Assembly (NCBI RefSeq): GCF_016918505.1
Contig: NZ_JAFFPZ010000009.1
Location: forward strand, 1-64,000
Direction: 5' to 3'
DNA: 64,000 nucleotides
DNA from: Desulforhopalus vacuolatus
GTDB taxonomy: Bacteria; Desulfobacterota; Desulfobulbia; Desulfobulbales; Desulfocapsaceae
Shown here: positions 18,969 to 28,499 of the stretch, piece by piece
Position numbering within the stretch: the stretch's first letter is position 1
Layout: each line of letters begins with the position of its first letter
Program-made: the position numbers and the translations under genes
The notes under the pieces: model-generated
Database searches by the model: none
Seen by the model: the letters and a program-made list of their open reading frames with translations, nothing else
Told to the model about the DNA's origin: nothing

Positions 18969-19490
18969 TTAGTCCTCTCCCTCTTCTTTCTTGAGTGTCA
19001 TCACCTTTTCAGTGACAATTTTTTTGCCGGCTCGTGTCCGGGCTGTTTCTTCTATGACGACGCTGTTGGTTTTAATCTGGCTGACCACTCCCCGTCTTCC
19101 TATCAACATACCTTCGGTAAGAACATAACCCTTGCCGCTGAAATCTTGAACCATGGCTATATTTCCCTCGCCTGACTGCATAAGTGCTACAAGGGTGAGC
19201 TGGCCAGGTTCGAAGAGCTGCATGCCGGTGAGGGGGCCCTCCTCGTCAACAATTTCATTCATGTTGGTAACTGAAGTTGCCTTTTCTGTGATGAAGGGCT
19301 CAAACGGGTCCGCACGGTTTTCGATCTGGTAGTGAAATTCAGGAGGGGCAATTCCCTCAGGAACGACGGAAGCTTCACGGGGAGGAGCTGTTGCCAGCAG
19401 CATTGCCAGGACAATTCCTGGAACTGCCAGCCTGATCATCCTGCCGGTTGCTGTTCCCGTTTGTCTGTCAGTATTTTTCATAACGGTCAC
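18969..19490 (-). CDS. pilP: Type IV pilus assembly protein PilP
   Basis: 173 residues. PilP links the inner-membrane PilMNO complex to the secretin. One hydrophobic segment near residues 19-35 (MIRLAVPGIVLAMLLA) anchors it; FHYQIENRADPFEPFI is the typical lead-in to the beta-rich C-terminal HR domain (LTLVALMQSGEGNIAMVQDF, GYVLTEGMLIGRRGVVSQI). The usual lipobox Cys is missing: no Cys is present at the end of the hydrophobic segment, so this PilP is probably held by an uncleaved helix. The GTG start overlaps the pilO stop by 4 bases; an ATG at 19481 is an alternative. Confidence 0.9.
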   Translation of the reverse strand: MTVMKNTDRQTGTATGRMIRLAVPGIVLAMLLATAPPREASVVPEGIAPPEFHYQIENRADPFEPFITEKATSVTNMNEIVDEEGPLTGMQLFEPGQLTLVALMQSGEGNIAMVQDFSGKGYVLTEGMLIGRRGVVSQIKTNSVVIEETARTRAGKKIVTEKVMTLKKEEGED

Positions 19491-20113
19491 TTTTTCTTCT
19501 TCTTTTTATCATCTTCGAGGGCCTTGTTGGTGAACTGATACGTCACCAGCTGGCAGTTGGATTTCAGCAGCATTTCCCCGTCCTCTTTCTGCGGAGAAAC
19601 CATCTTGATATTGTTTACAGAGACAATTCGCTCCAGCTTACTTACCTGATCGAAGAAATATCCCATGTTATGATAGGGACCGCGCACATTGATCGTGATC
19701 GGAATCTCCTGGTAAAAATCTTTGGGACTTTCTTTTTCGGGTTTGAAGGTATTGAAATCAAGTCCTGCATTACGTCCAAGCGAGGAGATATCTTTGAGCA
19801 GCTGAGGAATCTCTTTTTCCCTCGGTAAAAGAGCCGAAATTTTTTCAAAGGCCTGCCTGATCTCCGCGACCTTTTTTTTCCTGTCAGGGAGCATCGCGAC
19901 CTGTTTTCTGTAGTCGTTAATCTCCGTCTGAATCTTGCTGTTGCCCTCTTTGAGTTTGTGAATCATTTCTCTTCTGGAGCCATAAAAAGTAAAGTAAAAT
20001 ACAAGAACAGGCAGGATAACAATGACGAGGCACAATCCTGCTTTAGCCCTGTTCGAGAGAGGGATGAATTTTTCATCCAGGAACGTTGTAAATGCTGAGT
20101 TACCCGTGTTCAT
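19487..20113 (-). CDS. pilO: Type IV pilus assembly protein PilO
   Basis: 208 residues, inner-membrane bitopic protein. A transmembrane helix at about 25-45 (AGLCLVIVILPVLVFYFTFY) is followed by a coiled coil (about 48-95, rich in Lys/Glu/Gln) and a ferredoxin-like C-terminal domain (EIPITINVRGPYHNMGYFFDQVSKLERIV is the PilO signature). It ends in a run of Lys. PilO forms a heterodimer with PilN in the alignment subcomplex. Its start lies 65 bases after the pilN stop; its end overlaps pilP. Confidence 0.95.
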   Translation of the reverse strand: MNTGNSAFTTFLDEKFIPLSNRAKAGLCLVIVILPVLVFYFTFYGSRREMIHKLKEGNSKIQTEINDYRKQVAMLPDRKKKVAEIRQAFEKISALLPREKEIPQLLKDISSLGRNAGLDFNTFKPEKESPKDFYQEIPITINVRGPYHNMGYFFDQVSKLERIVSVNNIKMVSPQKEDGEMLLKSNCQLVTYQFTNKALEDDKKKKKK

Positions 20114-20178
20114 GCTCTTGTATGTTTGTAAAGGTTCTGTTTCTTGGCCGTGGATTTCAATTCTGATATTATACAGAA

Positions 20179-20775
20179 TTACTGAAGGACCTCACTGCCG
20201 CCGGTCTGCATTGATTTCTTTTTGTACTTTTCGGGATATGTGACAATGCAGTTGATGACAAAACTCTTCAGATTACGGCCCGAAATAACCTTCATGGATG
20301 AATTTGCAAGAGATACATCCACGACAAAATCTGAATCCAACAGTGCATCCATGAACTGGGCAACAGTCTGGTTGTCGAGTGCAATGCCTGTGATCGTCAG
20401 ATTGGTGTTACTCTGCTGCAGAGATGTAAGCCACATCCGCTGAGAATCCACCCGGTTGGCAACCTCATTCATGACACGGACAGTCAGTGAGGCTTCACTG
20501 CGAAGTTTCTTGATGATGTTGGTCTTGCGCTCGAGTTCTTTCATCTCAGCTTTGAGGGCCTTGAGTCTGGCGATCTGGGGTTCAAGGGCGGTTCGCTCGA
20601 CAGTCAGCGATTTCTTGTCGGATTCAAGATTGGAAATGGAGTGAAGCAGCCACATGGCGACAAAAAAAAGCAGGACAAGAGTGGTAAGAAAGAGGAACCC
20701 CAATCCTAACAATTCTTTTTGAGCCCTTGCTCGTTTCTTCAGCTGGCGGACAGGGAGAAGGTTGATTCGTAACAT
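20179..20775 (-). CDS. pilN: Type IV pilus assembly protein PilN
   Basis: 198 residues. The ATG at 20775 (MLRINLLPVRQLKKR) is chosen because the RINLLP motif, which binds PilM in this family, should be at the very N-terminus, and because AAAGG lies just upstream. A transmembrane helix follows (about 22-44), then a coiled coil and a small alpha/beta domain with NLTITGIALDNQTVAQFMDAL, characteristic of PilN. Its start is 40 bases after the pilM stop. Confidence 0.95.
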   Translation of the reverse strand: MLRINLLPVRQLKKRARAQKELLGLGFLFLTTLVLLFFVAMWLLHSISNLESDKKSLTVERTALEPQIARLKALKAEMKELERKTNIIKKLRSEASLTVRVMNEVANRVDSQRMWLTSLQQSNTNLTITGIALDNQTVAQFMDALLDSDFVVDVSLANSSMKVISGRNLKSFVINCIVTYPEKYKKKSMQTGGSEVLQ

Positions 20776-20815
20776 TTTTAACCTTTGGTCTCTTTTTTGC
20801 AAAAATGAACCTGGC

Positions 20816-21862
20816 TTAAATTATGGAGGTCCTCAAGGCAATGCCTGTTGCGATTGCCATTTCAGGTCCGATACTTTTCAAATAGGCAGGATCAATTTTT
20901 TTCCTGCTGTAGAGCATATTGATAAAAGGATTGAAGAGATTGACGGGTACTCCTGTTTCACTGGCAAGAAAGTCGGTGAGTCCAACCACTTTAGAGCCGC
21001 CGCCACTGAGAACAATGTGATTAAGGGGAAATTTGGGATTGTTTGCCTGATAGAGGTCGATGGCTTTTGTGATCTCCAGTACCCAGCGGGTGCAGATTTT
21101 GTTGAAGACCTGGACGATGGTCTGCTGCATGTCTGGAGCCTGACGGATGCCAAGCTTGATCGCCTCGGCTTCGTCAATATCAACACCGAGGGCGTCCGCC
21201 AGTTCGTCGGTGAGCTGGTTACTGCCGAGAAGAATATCGCGGGCGACCGCTGAAACCCCGTGGGCAAGAATGTTGATGTTCATCTTTGATGCCCCGATAT
21301 CAATCAGGGCAACGTTTTCATTCTCTGAATAATTGTATTCATAGCTGTTTTCAAAGGCAAAACCGTCGATGTCAACAAGCACAGGGTTAAGCTTGAGGCT
21401 GGTGAACATATTGAGGTAACCGTCAACAACATCCTTTTTCGCCGCAACCAGCATGACATCGGTGCGGTCATCAGATTGCGTGTTGGTGTGCAGATCCTGA
21501 AAATCAATATAGACATCGTCGATATCGAAGGGGATATACTGCTCAGCTTCTGCCATGATATGCTCTTCCAGCTCGGCTGGCTTCATGATTGTGAGGCTGA
21601 TTTTTTTAACAATGACGGAGTAGCCGGAGATGGAAAATCCTATTTTCTTATTCTTAATTTTTAAATTTTTAAGGAGTTTTTCCAGAATTTCACTGACCTC
21701 TCCCGAACTCTCAAGATTCCCATCATTAATTGATCCTTCCGGAAGCATTGCACTGCCGAGAGCGATGATAGTATTTTTCCCACCACTCGAGGGTTTGAGT
21801 TGACAGACCTTTACGGAATGAGAACCTATATCGATACCAAGGACCAGGTTGTTCTTCGCCAT
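20816..21862 (-). CDS. pilM: Type IV pilus assembly ATPase-like protein PilM
   Basis: 348 residues, FtsA/actin-like cytoplasmic protein that binds the PilN N-terminus and ATP. Visible actin-fold signatures: phosphate-1 LGIDIGSHSVKV near residue 8, phosphate-2 ALIDIGASKMNI, and the adenosine loop VLSGGGSKVVGL. First gene of the minus-strand pilMNOP-secretin operon. A TTGACA / TTAATA promoter candidate is upstream at 21945-21974. Confidence 0.96.
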   Translation of the reverse strand: MAKNNLVLGIDIGSHSVKVCQLKPSSGGKNTIIALGSAMLPEGSINDGNLESSGEVSEILEKLLKNLKIKNKKIGFSISGYSVIVKKISLTIMKPAELEEHIMAEAEQYIPFDIDDVYIDFQDLHTNTQSDDRTDVMLVAAKKDVVDGYLNMFTSLKLNPVLVDIDGFAFENSYEYNYSENENVALIDIGASKMNINILAHGVSAVARDILLGSNQLTDELADALGVDIDEAEAIKLGIRQAPDMQQTIVQVFNKICTRWVLEITKAIDLYQANNPKFPLNHIVLSGGGSKVVGLTDFLASETGVPVNLFNPFINMLYSRKKIDPAYLKSIGPEMAIATGIALRTSII

Positions 21863-21944
21863 GTTCTTGCGCTGTATAATTGGTGTTTCACCGGGTTCTT
21901 CCGGCGGTCACGGAGACCTTCTAATTTTTTCCTTAAGTTTTACT

Positions 21945-21974
21945 TATTAAGGCACATCTCCTTTGGGCTGTCAA
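21945..21974 (-). promoter_or_regulatory. Candidate promoter of the pilM operon
   Basis: On the minus strand TTGACA (21974-21969) and TTAATA (21950-21945) are separated by 18 bases, placing a start about 75 bases before the pilM ATG. The -35 box is perfect, the -10 box is weak. The whole 360-bp gap between pilM and lepB (21863-22222) is AT-rich divergent promoter DNA; a second, plus-strand candidate (TTGATG, 18 bases, GATAAT at 22013-22042) could serve lepB. Confidence 0.4.
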
Positions 21975-22222
21975 GCAAAAGAATACCAATTTTCGGTGAA
22001 GACTTATATTTATTGATGTCTCACTTTTGCACGTATGATAATGTTTTGTGCAAGGTTGTCTTCCCTTCAAGAATATTATCAATTCTAATTGCATCTTTAC
22101 TCTTCATAAGAAAAAAAACTCGCCAAACGAATCATTCTTGTAAATTCCCCGCTATTCCTGTAGGATACGGCCAATTTTCCGGCTGATTGTCCGTAACATA
22201 TTTTGAAAAAATGAGGTTTCCT

Positions 22223-22888
22223 GTGGCAAAAAGTGAAAAAAAGAGAAAATCCGTAATTCGAGAGTACGTTGAGGCCATCACCATCGCGGTTTTACTGGCA
22301 CTCTTTATCCGCTATTTCGTAGTGCAGGCCTTCAAAATTCCTTCCGGCTCCATGAAACCCACATTGCTGGTTGGTGACTACCTTATGGCAAATAAATTTA
22401 TCTATGGGATAAAAAACCCTTTTACCGGGAAGGTTGTTATTCCAATTTCTTCACCCAAAAGGGGCGATATCGTTGTTTTTCCCAACCCGCGTGAGCCGCA
22501 AATTGACTTCATCAAACGAATCATTGGCGTAGCAGGAGATATTATCGAAATTCGGGATAAAAAGCTGTATAGAAATAATCAGCTGGCAAAAGATTCCCAT
22601 GCCTGTTTTACTGCCCCCGACGAAATTATACCCAATTGGGGTGTGGGTGCGAGCCCGCGTGATAATCTTGCACCGATCGTTGTCCCCGAGGGGAAAGTCT
22701 TTGTAATGGGGGATAATCGTGATAACAGTTACGATAGTCGATTCTGGGGGTTTGTTGATGTTGATACCATTCAGGGCAAAGCCTTTATCCTCTACTGGTC
22801 GTGGGAGATGAATCCCGATCAGTTCTGGCTCGCGCCAGCCAGGTTTGAGACCATCCGCTGGGGCCGCATCGGTGAAATTATTCATTGA
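22223..22888 (+). CDS. lepB: Signal peptidase I
   Basis: Membrane serine protease that removes Sec/Tat signal peptides. 221 residues from the GTG at 22223 (GAGG six bases upstream; an ATG at 22211 overlaps that ribosome site). One N-terminal transmembrane helix (about 15-37). Catalytic Ser43 is in PSGSMKPTL and general-base Lys98 in FIKRIIG; box E is [14 protein letters not shown]. The length fits a two-domain enzyme with the usual extracytoplasmic insertion. It precedes pyrB by 11 bases, so lepB-pyrB-pyrC likely form one transcript. Confidence 0.95.
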   Translation: MAKSEKKRKSVIREYVEAITIAVLLALFIRYFVVQAFKIPSGSMKPTLLVGDYLMANKFIYGIKNPFTGKVVIPISSPKRGDIVVFPNPREPQIDFIKRIIGVAGDIIEIRDKKLYRNNQLAKDSHACFTAPDEIIPNWGVGASPRDNLAPIVVPEGKVFVMGDNRDNSYDSRFWGFVDVDTIQGKAFILYWSWEMNPDQFWLAPARFETIRWGRIGEIIH

Positions 22889-22899
22889 CAGGAGGAATC

Positions 22900-23889
22900 A
22901 TGAATGCAGGGAAGGAAGAGACTTTGAAACAGAAGTCTTACTCATTTTCCCATCACAGTATCTTTGGTATTGAACAACTCAGTGCTGAAGATATCCGGCA
23001 CATACTTGCCACTGCAGCGTCCTTTCGCGAGATTGCAGCGCGACCGGTAAAAAAAGTCCCGACGTTGCGTGGTAAAACTGTTATCAATCTTTTTTTTGAA
23101 CCCTCAACGCGAACCCGGACTTCTTTCGAGATTGCCGCCAAGCGGATGAGTGCGGATACTTTTAATATCAATGCGTCCACCAGCTCCACCAGCAAGGGGG
23201 AGACGCTGATTGATACAACCCGCAATCTGCAGGCAATGGCTCCGGATATCATCATTGTACGTCACTCCGCTGCTGGTGTTCCTGAACTGCTTGGGCGTCA
23301 TGTAAGGGCCAGTATTATCAATGCCGGTGACGGTGCCCATGAGCATCCCAGCCAGGCTCTGCTTGATATGATGACCGTCATGGAGAACAAAGGGCATATT
23401 GACGGGCTGAAAATTGCCATCATCGGCGATATCTCCCACAGTCGTGTCGCTATCTCCGACTTTATTGGTTTTACCCGCATGGGTGCAAAAATCTCTGTTG
23501 CAGCTCCGCAGACCTATCTTCCCACAGGAGTTGAACAGTTTGGCGTAGACGTTTGCAGCTCAGTGGCCGATGCGGTGAAAGATGCCGATGTCGTTATCAC
23601 CCTGCGGATTCAGCTGGAGCGTCAGAACGATTCCCTCATCCCTTCCCTGCGCGAATACTCACGTTTCTACGGTATCAACAGTGAAATCCTCAAGGGTGCA
23701 AAAGATGATGTAATTGTCATGCATCCGGGACCGGTGAACCGCGGCGTCGAGTTGAATCCCGATGTTGCTGACGGAAGGCGCTCCGTCATTCTGGATCAGG
23801 TTGCCAATGGAGTGGCGGTGCGCATGGCGCTGCTTTATCTGGTGCATGGCGGGAAACGGAAGAAAAAAGTGCAGGGGGAACAGCCATGA
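22900..23889 (+). CDS. pyrB: Aspartate carbamoyltransferase catalytic subunit
   Basis: Second step of de novo pyrimidine synthesis: carbamoyl phosphate plus aspartate to carbamoyl aspartate. 329 residues from the ATG at 22900, which follows a strong AGGAGG; an upstream TTG adds MTGGI only. Carbamoyl-phosphate loop [13 protein letters not shown] and [11 protein letters not shown] are intact, as is the aspartate-site stretch [14 protein letters not shown] Lys-rich C-terminal tail overlaps the pyrC start by 4 bases, indicating translational coupling. No pyrI regulatory chain is nearby, as in the pyrB-pyrC type with a dihydroorotase partner. Confidence 0.97.
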   Translation: MNAGKEETLKQKSYSFSHHSIFGIEQLSAEDIRHILATAASFREIAARPVKKVPTLRGKTVINLFFEPSTRTRTSFEIAAKRMSADTFNINASTSSTSKGETLIDTTRNLQAMAPDIIIVRHSAAGVPELLGRHVRASIINAGDGAHEHPSQALLDMMTVMENKGHIDGLKIAIIGDISHSRVAISDFIGFTRMGAKISVAAPQTYLPTGVEQFGVDVCSSVADAVKDADVVITLRIQLERQNDSLIPSLREYSRFYGINSEILKGAKDDVIVMHPGPVNRGVELNPDVADGRRSVILDQVANGVAVRMALLYLVHGGKRKKKVQGEQP

Positions 23890-25160
23890 AGAGACAAAAC
23901 AGGGTCTTGATAAACGGGCGGGTGATTGATCCCCTCTCCGGTGTTGATGAAATTCGTGAGATTTATATCAGAGACGGTCGTATCGCTGCCGGTCACTCCA
24001 GTGGAGAGGAGATTATTGATCTTGCCGGAAAATGGGTTGTACCCGGTTTGATTGATATGCACGTTCATCTTCGCGAGCCCGGGGAGGAGTATAAGGAAAC
24101 CATCGCCAGTGGTTGCCGTGCTGCCGCTGCGGGGGGCTTTACCGCCGTGGCCTGTATGCCCAACACCCATCCGGTGAACGATAATGCCATCACCACCCGC
24201 TTTATCGTTTCGCGGGCGGCAGGATGTGCCGCCCGTGTATGGCCGATAGGTGCGATTTCTACAGGTCTTGCGGGGGAAAAACTCGCTGAGATGGGCGAGA
24301 TGAAGCGCGAAGGGGCCGTTGCCGTCAGCGATGACGGCAGGCCGGTGGTCAACTCACAGTTGATGCGGCGGGCGATGGAATATGCCGCCAGCCATACCCT
24401 GCCCGTAATCTCCCACTCTGAAGATCTTGCTCTGAGTCGGGGCGGCTGCATGAACGAGGGTGCGCTCTCCACGCGTATGGGCCTGCAGGGAATTCCTGCC
24501 GCAGCCGAAGCGGTGATGGTTGAGCGGGAGATCCTGCTTGCCGAACTGACCGGTGCCCGTGTGCATATTGCCCACGTCAGTACCTGCCAGTCTGTGGCAC
24601 TTCTCCGTCTGGCAAAAGAACAGGGGCTGGCAGTGACGGGGGAGAGTGCACCGCACTATTTTACTCTCACTGAAGATGCCGTGCGGGGATACAATACAAA
24701 CGCCAAAATGAGTCCACCTCTGCGCAGCGAGGCCGACCGGGAGGCAATTATTGCCGCTCTCGCCGATGGTGTCCTCGATGTTATCGCCACCGACCACGCT
24801 CCACACTCCATTCTTGAAAAAGAGAATGAATTTGCTTCCGCCGCCAACGGTATTACCGGCCTCGAGACCTCACTTCCGCTCACTCTCCGACTGGTACGCA
24901 GCGGGGCTCTTTCCGTGAAAAGAATGGTGGAGCTGATGTCGTGCAATCCTGCACAGATTCTCGGTGTTCCCGGCGGATCTCTCGCTGTCGGTGAGGTGGC
25001 TGATATCACGGTGATTGATCCAGATGTACGGTGGACTTTTCGTGCTGCAGAGAGTTTCTCCAAAGGAAAAAACTCTCCCTTTGACGGTGTGGAAATGGAA
25101 GGCAGGGCGGTAATGACTTTTCTTGAAGGAGAGCGAGTTTCTTCAGGGGATATCGAATAA
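23886..25160 (+). CDS. pyrC: Dihydroorotase
   Basis: Third step of pyrimidine synthesis, cyclising carbamoyl aspartate to dihydroorotate. 424 residues, the long class I type. Metal-binding HVHLREPG (about residue 60) and the later TDHAPHS motif are present; SEDLAL and HVSTCQS give further zinc ligands. It overlaps pyrB by 4 bases, and the two may form the known ATCase-DHOase complex. The final codons (GDIE-stop, ATATCGAATAA) resemble the terminus of a family A repeat, as in sanA, though no further repeat sequence follows. Confidence 0.97.
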   Translation: MKRQNRVLINGRVIDPLSGVDEIREIYIRDGRIAAGHSSGEEIIDLAGKWVVPGLIDMHVHLREPGEEYKETIASGCRAAAAGGFTAVACMPNTHPVNDNAITTRFIVSRAAGCAARVWPIGAISTGLAGEKLAEMGEMKREGAVAVSDDGRPVVNSQLMRRAMEYAASHTLPVISHSEDLALSRGGCMNEGALSTRMGLQGIPAAAEAVMVEREILLAELTGARVHIAHVSTCQSVALLRLAKEQGLAVTGESAPHYFTLTEDAVRGYNTNAKMSPPLRSEADREAIIAALADGVLDVIATDHAPHSILEKENEFASAANGITGLETSLPLTLRLVRSGALSVKRMVELMSCNPAQILGVPGGSLAVGEVADITVIDPDVRWTFRAAESFSKGKNSPFDGVEMEGRAVMTFLEGERVSSGDIE

Positions 25161-25250
25161 TACGTTTCCTTGTCTCGGATTGGAGGAAATTGATACGGTC
25201 TGAGATTGCCGGAGAGTTTATAACTGCCGGGAAAAAGTGGACACATGACA

Positions 25251-25289
25251 GCGACCGGCGGGGGAAAACCCCGCCGGTCGCTTTTTTTT
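25251..25289 (+). terminator. Terminator after pyrC
   Basis: A 13-bp GC-rich stem (GCGACCGGCGGGG with CCCCGCCGGTCGC), a 5-base loop and a run of eight T. Strong intrinsic terminator closing the lepB-pyrB-pyrC transcript. Confidence 0.95.
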
Positions 25290-25299
25290 ATAATACGCA

Positions 25300-25570
25300 G
25301 GGCTAAAAGATAAAAAGGGAGAAAGGAGGCAGGAGAAAGGGAAAAGCAAACAGCGGGAAAGCAGTTTTTACCGCGAAGGACACGAAGAACGCGAAGAGTA
25401 AAGATATAACAACAGCAAAGCCCTGTTTAGTTTTAAAATCTTTTCGCTGTTCCGTCTTTTGCTTTTCCCTTTCTCCCTTTCTCCCGTCTCCTGTCTCCCT
25501 GCCTTTACATTCGCCAATAGAAAGTGAAAATGGCATTTAGTACGGTCATAACTTAATAGGAATGGTATTA
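25300..25570 (-). repeat. Family B dispersed repeat overlapping the acnB stop
   Basis: Contains oppositely facing polypurine and polypyrimidine blocks (GGGAGAAAGGAGGCAGGAG near 25317; CTTTCTCCCGTCTCCTG near 25480), the family B markers TTTTCGCTGTTCCGTCTTTTG and CATTCGCCAATAGAAAGTG, and the end AACTTAATAGGAATGGTATT. The terminal TAATACC (minus strand) contains the TAA stop of acnB. A middle block with GAAGGACACGAAGAACGCGA is not seen in other copies. Confidence 0.7.
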
Positions 25571-28048
25571 CTCCATGAATCCGTGTTGGCGAAGGAAATC
25601 GAAATACTCCTCTGGCTGTGGTAATCGGCCGAGAACTGCTGCGATGGTCGTAAGTTCCGTGGAACCCAGGTAGACCTGAGAATTATCGCCGAGACGGTTG
25701 TCGAAGTTGCGGGTGGAAGTAGAAATTACCGTTGCTCCCGGGTGTACCCGCGCCTGGTTCCCCATGCAGAGGCTGCAGCCGGGAGTCTCCACGCGTCCTC
25801 CTGCTCCAGCGAAGACCGCCAGCCCTCCTTCAGCTCTGATGGCGTCGCGGTCCATCCGGGTAGAAGGGGCAATCCACAGCCTTGCTTCGGCATAGGGGCC
25901 GCCCTCAAGCAGTTTTCTGGCCCGCTGCAGATGGCTCAGATGAGTCATGCAGGAACCGACAAAGGCCTCATCAATCTTCACTCCGGCGACAGCGCTGAGA
26001 GGTTTGACGTCATCGGGATCATTTGGGCAGGCGAGGAGGGGTTCGCGAATTTCTTCGAGATTAATGTCAATCTCGGCGAGGTATTGTGCATTCCCGTCGG
26101 CTCGCAAAAGTTCCGGTTTTTCCAGCCATGTCTCCATGGCTGCGATGCGTCGTTGAAGCGCCTCCTTATCTTCATAGCCGTCCGCAACAAGTGTTTTGAG
26201 AAACTCTGCATTTTCTTTGACCTTTTTCGCCACAGTGGCAACCGGCAGTTTCAGAGTGCAGGCTGCGGCCGAGCGCTCGGCGGAGGAATCACTGAGTTCA
26301 AAGGCCTCCTCGACGCTGAGGTCATCAACTCCCTCAATCTCAATAATAGTACCGGCAAAAGAGTTCTTTTTTCCTTTCTTGGAGACCGTAAGCAGCCCCT
26401 CTTTAACGGCTGCAAGTGGAATGGCGTTGACCATGTCGCGCACGGTGATTCCCGGCAGCCTCTGACCATGGAAGCGTACCAGTATCGACTGTGGCATCTC
26501 CAGGGGCATGAAGCCGAGAGCGGCGGCAAAGGCGACCAGTCCGGAACCTGCGGGAAAGGATATGCCGAGCGGGAAGCGGGTATGGGAATCTCCGCCGGTG
26601 CCCACCGTATCGGGAAGTATCATCTTATTGATCCACGAATGTACAACGCCGTCTCCTGGATAGAGGACAACTCCGCCACAGGCCACAGTCGTCTCCCGCA
26701 TGATTTTCCAGCGGTCGAAGTCACCCGCTTTGGGATAGGCTGCAGTGTGGCAGAAGGACTGCATGAAGAGGTCGGTCTTGAAGCGCAGGCATGCCAGTTC
26801 GGTGATTTCCTGCATGGTCATCGGCCCCGTGGTGTCCTGGGAGGCAACGGTGGTCATTTTCGGCTGGCAGGCTGTTCCTGGAAGAACGCCCGGTGTTCCG
26901 CAGGCGCGGCCAATTATTTTCTGTGCGAGGGTGTAGGGCTGGTTTTCCGCAGGCTGCGGCTGTGCCACTTCCTTGAAAATATCTGGAAAGGGTTCGCCAA
27001 GGAAATCGCAGGCAGTACGGGTAAGCTGCCTGCCGATAATCAGGTTGAGACGGCCGCCGGCGCGGAATTCATCGAGTAGAGTAACGGGGGCCGGTGAGAG
27101 GGGGACAGAGGTGTTATCCGAGACCTTTGTCATTGTCCATTTTTTCAGATTAAAAATGACCAGATCTCCGGTCTGCAGATCCTCCATGGGGCACTCAACC
27201 GGCAACACTCCCGCATCGCGGGCTGTGGCATAGAAAATGGGGGCGATAATTTCGCCGAATACTACGCCTCCACTGCGCTTATTGGGTACACCGGGAATGT
27301 TATCCCCGATGTGCCAGAGCAGGGAGTTGATCGCCGACTTGCGCGAAGAGCCGGTTCCTACTACGTCCCCGGCGAAGGCGACCTGTTTCCCGGCAAGGCG
27401 AAGGTTGGTAATGGTGTTCATGCCGTCTGGAAAGCGTGTTTTACCAAAAAAAGAAGCGTGGAGAGGGATATCGGCCCGGCTCTGAGCCTCGTTTCCGGGG
27501 GAGAAATCGTCAGTATTGATTTCTCCATCCACTTTGTAGAGGGCAAGAGGCAGCTCTACGGGCAGTGGTTTGCTTTTCGTAAACCACTCCGCCTTCGCCC
27601 AGGATTCAATGGTTTCCCGGGCGGCTGGAATCTTCTTCGAAAGTTCTGCAATTTTCTCGAAGGCCTCATAAATTTTTGTGAGTCCCTTGAGAGCCTCACC
27701 ACTGAAAGGAGCCAGTTCCGGAACCTCCAGCAGTTCAGTGAGAACCTCCACATTGCAGCCGCCACCCATTTCACCGAGCATGGTAATAGAGAGTTCACGG
27801 GGGATAACAGTGCAGATTGTTTCACCGAGTGCCACTTTACGGAGCCATTCTGCCTTGATCTTCGCTGATCTGCTTACTCCTGGTTCTACTCTCTCTCGCA
27901 GCAACATGAGTAAAAAGGCGGAATCTTCTCCGTCCGTTTCGAGCCGTTTGATTACCTCTTCGGTCAACTCTTCAGAGAGGGGTTGCGGAGGGATGGGAGG
28001 ATTTATGAGAGCGCGCTTTTCAGTTTCTTTACGGTAGAGGTTGAGCAT
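25568..28048 (-). CDS. acnB: Aconitate hydratase B
   Basis: Iron-sulfur enzyme interconverting citrate and isocitrate; bifunctional aconitase/2-methylisocitrate dehydratase in some bacteria. 826 residues from the ATG at 28048, which follows GAGGAGATCACC; a longer open frame to 28147 is repeat DNA and is not coding. HEAT-like N-terminal domain, then the swivel domain, then the catalytic core. Cluster ligands are Cys700 (VGSCMTH), Cys758 and Cys761 (GCSLCMGNQ), matching the AcnB pattern. A single gene with a repeat at each end: family A just upstream and family B at the stop codon. Confidence 0.96.
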   Translation of the reverse strand: MLNLYRKETEKRALINPPIPPQPLSEELTEEVIKRLETDGEDSAFLLMLLRERVEPGVSRSAKIKAEWLRKVALGETICTVIPRELSITMLGEMGGGCNVEVLTELLEVPELAPFSGEALKGLTKIYEAFEKIAELSKKIPAARETIESWAKAEWFTKSKPLPVELPLALYKVDGEINTDDFSPGNEAQSRADIPLHASFFGKTRFPDGMNTITNLRLAGKQVAFAGDVVGTGSSRKSAINSLLWHIGDNIPGVPNKRSGGVVFGEIIAPIFYATARDAGVLPVECPMEDLQTGDLVIFNLKKWTMTKVSDNTSVPLSPAPVTLLDEFRAGGRLNLIIGRQLTRTACDFLGEPFPDIFKEVAQPQPAENQPYTLAQKIIGRACGTPGVLPGTACQPKMTTVASQDTTGPMTMQEITELACLRFKTDLFMQSFCHTAAYPKAGDFDRWKIMRETTVACGGVVLYPGDGVVHSWINKMILPDTVGTGGDSHTRFPLGISFPAGSGLVAFAAALGFMPLEMPQSILVRFHGQRLPGITVRDMVNAIPLAAVKEGLLTVSKKGKKNSFAGTIIEIEGVDDLSVEEAFELSDSSAERSAAACTLKLPVATVAKKVKENAEFLKTLVADGYEDKEALQRRIAAMETWLEKPELLRADGNAQYLAEIDINLEEIREPLLACPNDPDDVKPLSAVAGVKIDEAFVGSCMTHLSHLQRARKLLEGGPYAEARLWIAPSTRMDRDAIRAEGGLAVFAGAGGRVETPGCSLCMGNQARVHPGATVISTSTRNFDNRLGDNSQVYLGSTELTTIAAVLGRLPQPEEYFDFLRQHGFME

Positions 28049-28109
28049 GGTGATCTCCTCGATGAATGATGAACATGGCAGCCATATCGACTTTTTTTTA
28101 TCTTCAAAA

Positions 28110-28250
28110 GGGTCCCTTGAATAATCTTGTATTTCGTTCATATTCAAGGCACAGGAGAAAATTTACCGGAGCTATATGTTTGATATTGCGAGGATAAATT
28201 TTCGACTGTAACGAAGAAGATGGGCGAAAGACTGATTATTCAAGGTTCCC
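28110..28250 (+). repeat. Family A repeat upstream of acnB
   Basis: 141 bp with good terminal inverted repeats: GGGTCCCTTGAATAATC at the left and GATTATTCAAGGTTCCC at the right (15 of 17 pair). The left 39 bp (28111-28149) are the exact reverse complement of 42023-42061. The interior has GACTGTAACGAAGAAGATGG. It lies 60 bases upstream of the acnB start, so the acnB promoter must be within or beyond it. Confidence 0.8.
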
Positions 28251-28315
28251 AAAAAATATTTTGATGTTTCACAATTGCCTGCCGCAGATATCTTTTCCGG
28301 CAGTATTTTACTGCC

Positions 28316-28471
28316 GGGTACTTTGAAACAGCCTGCATTCGTTTATATTCGAAGTACAGCAGGAAATGTACCGCAGGCATATCAGCACTATCTCGACGTC
28401 TCGTTCCTCGCTTTGTCGGAGAATACTTTTTTGACTGCAGCAAAGCAGATGGGCGATTATTTGATATTCCC
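28316..28471 (+). repeat. Family A repeat, diverged copy
   Basis: About 156 bp from GGGTACTTTGAAACAGCC to TTGATATTCCC. Shares GCATTCGTTTATATTCGA and GGAAATGTACCGCAGG with the copies at 46371 and 9212. Ends are less well conserved. It is 65 bp from the preceding copy. Confidence 0.7.
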
Positions 28472-28499
28472 TGATCTTGGAACAATTCTGTAAAGCCAC

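Noticed and set aside
25300-25570. Possible CRISPR-like array from the repeated GGGAGA/TCTCCC units
   Set aside because: Units are irregular low-complexity tracts without unique spacers; they belong to the dispersed repeats.
25742-27079. 445-codon open frame on the plus strand
   Set aside because: Antisense to acnB, which is complete with all cluster ligands; composition is a codon-bias shadow.
28049-28147. Longer N-terminus for acnB
   Set aside because: The extra codons are family A repeat sequence; the ATG at 28048 has a strong ribosome site and matches the usual AcnB start.
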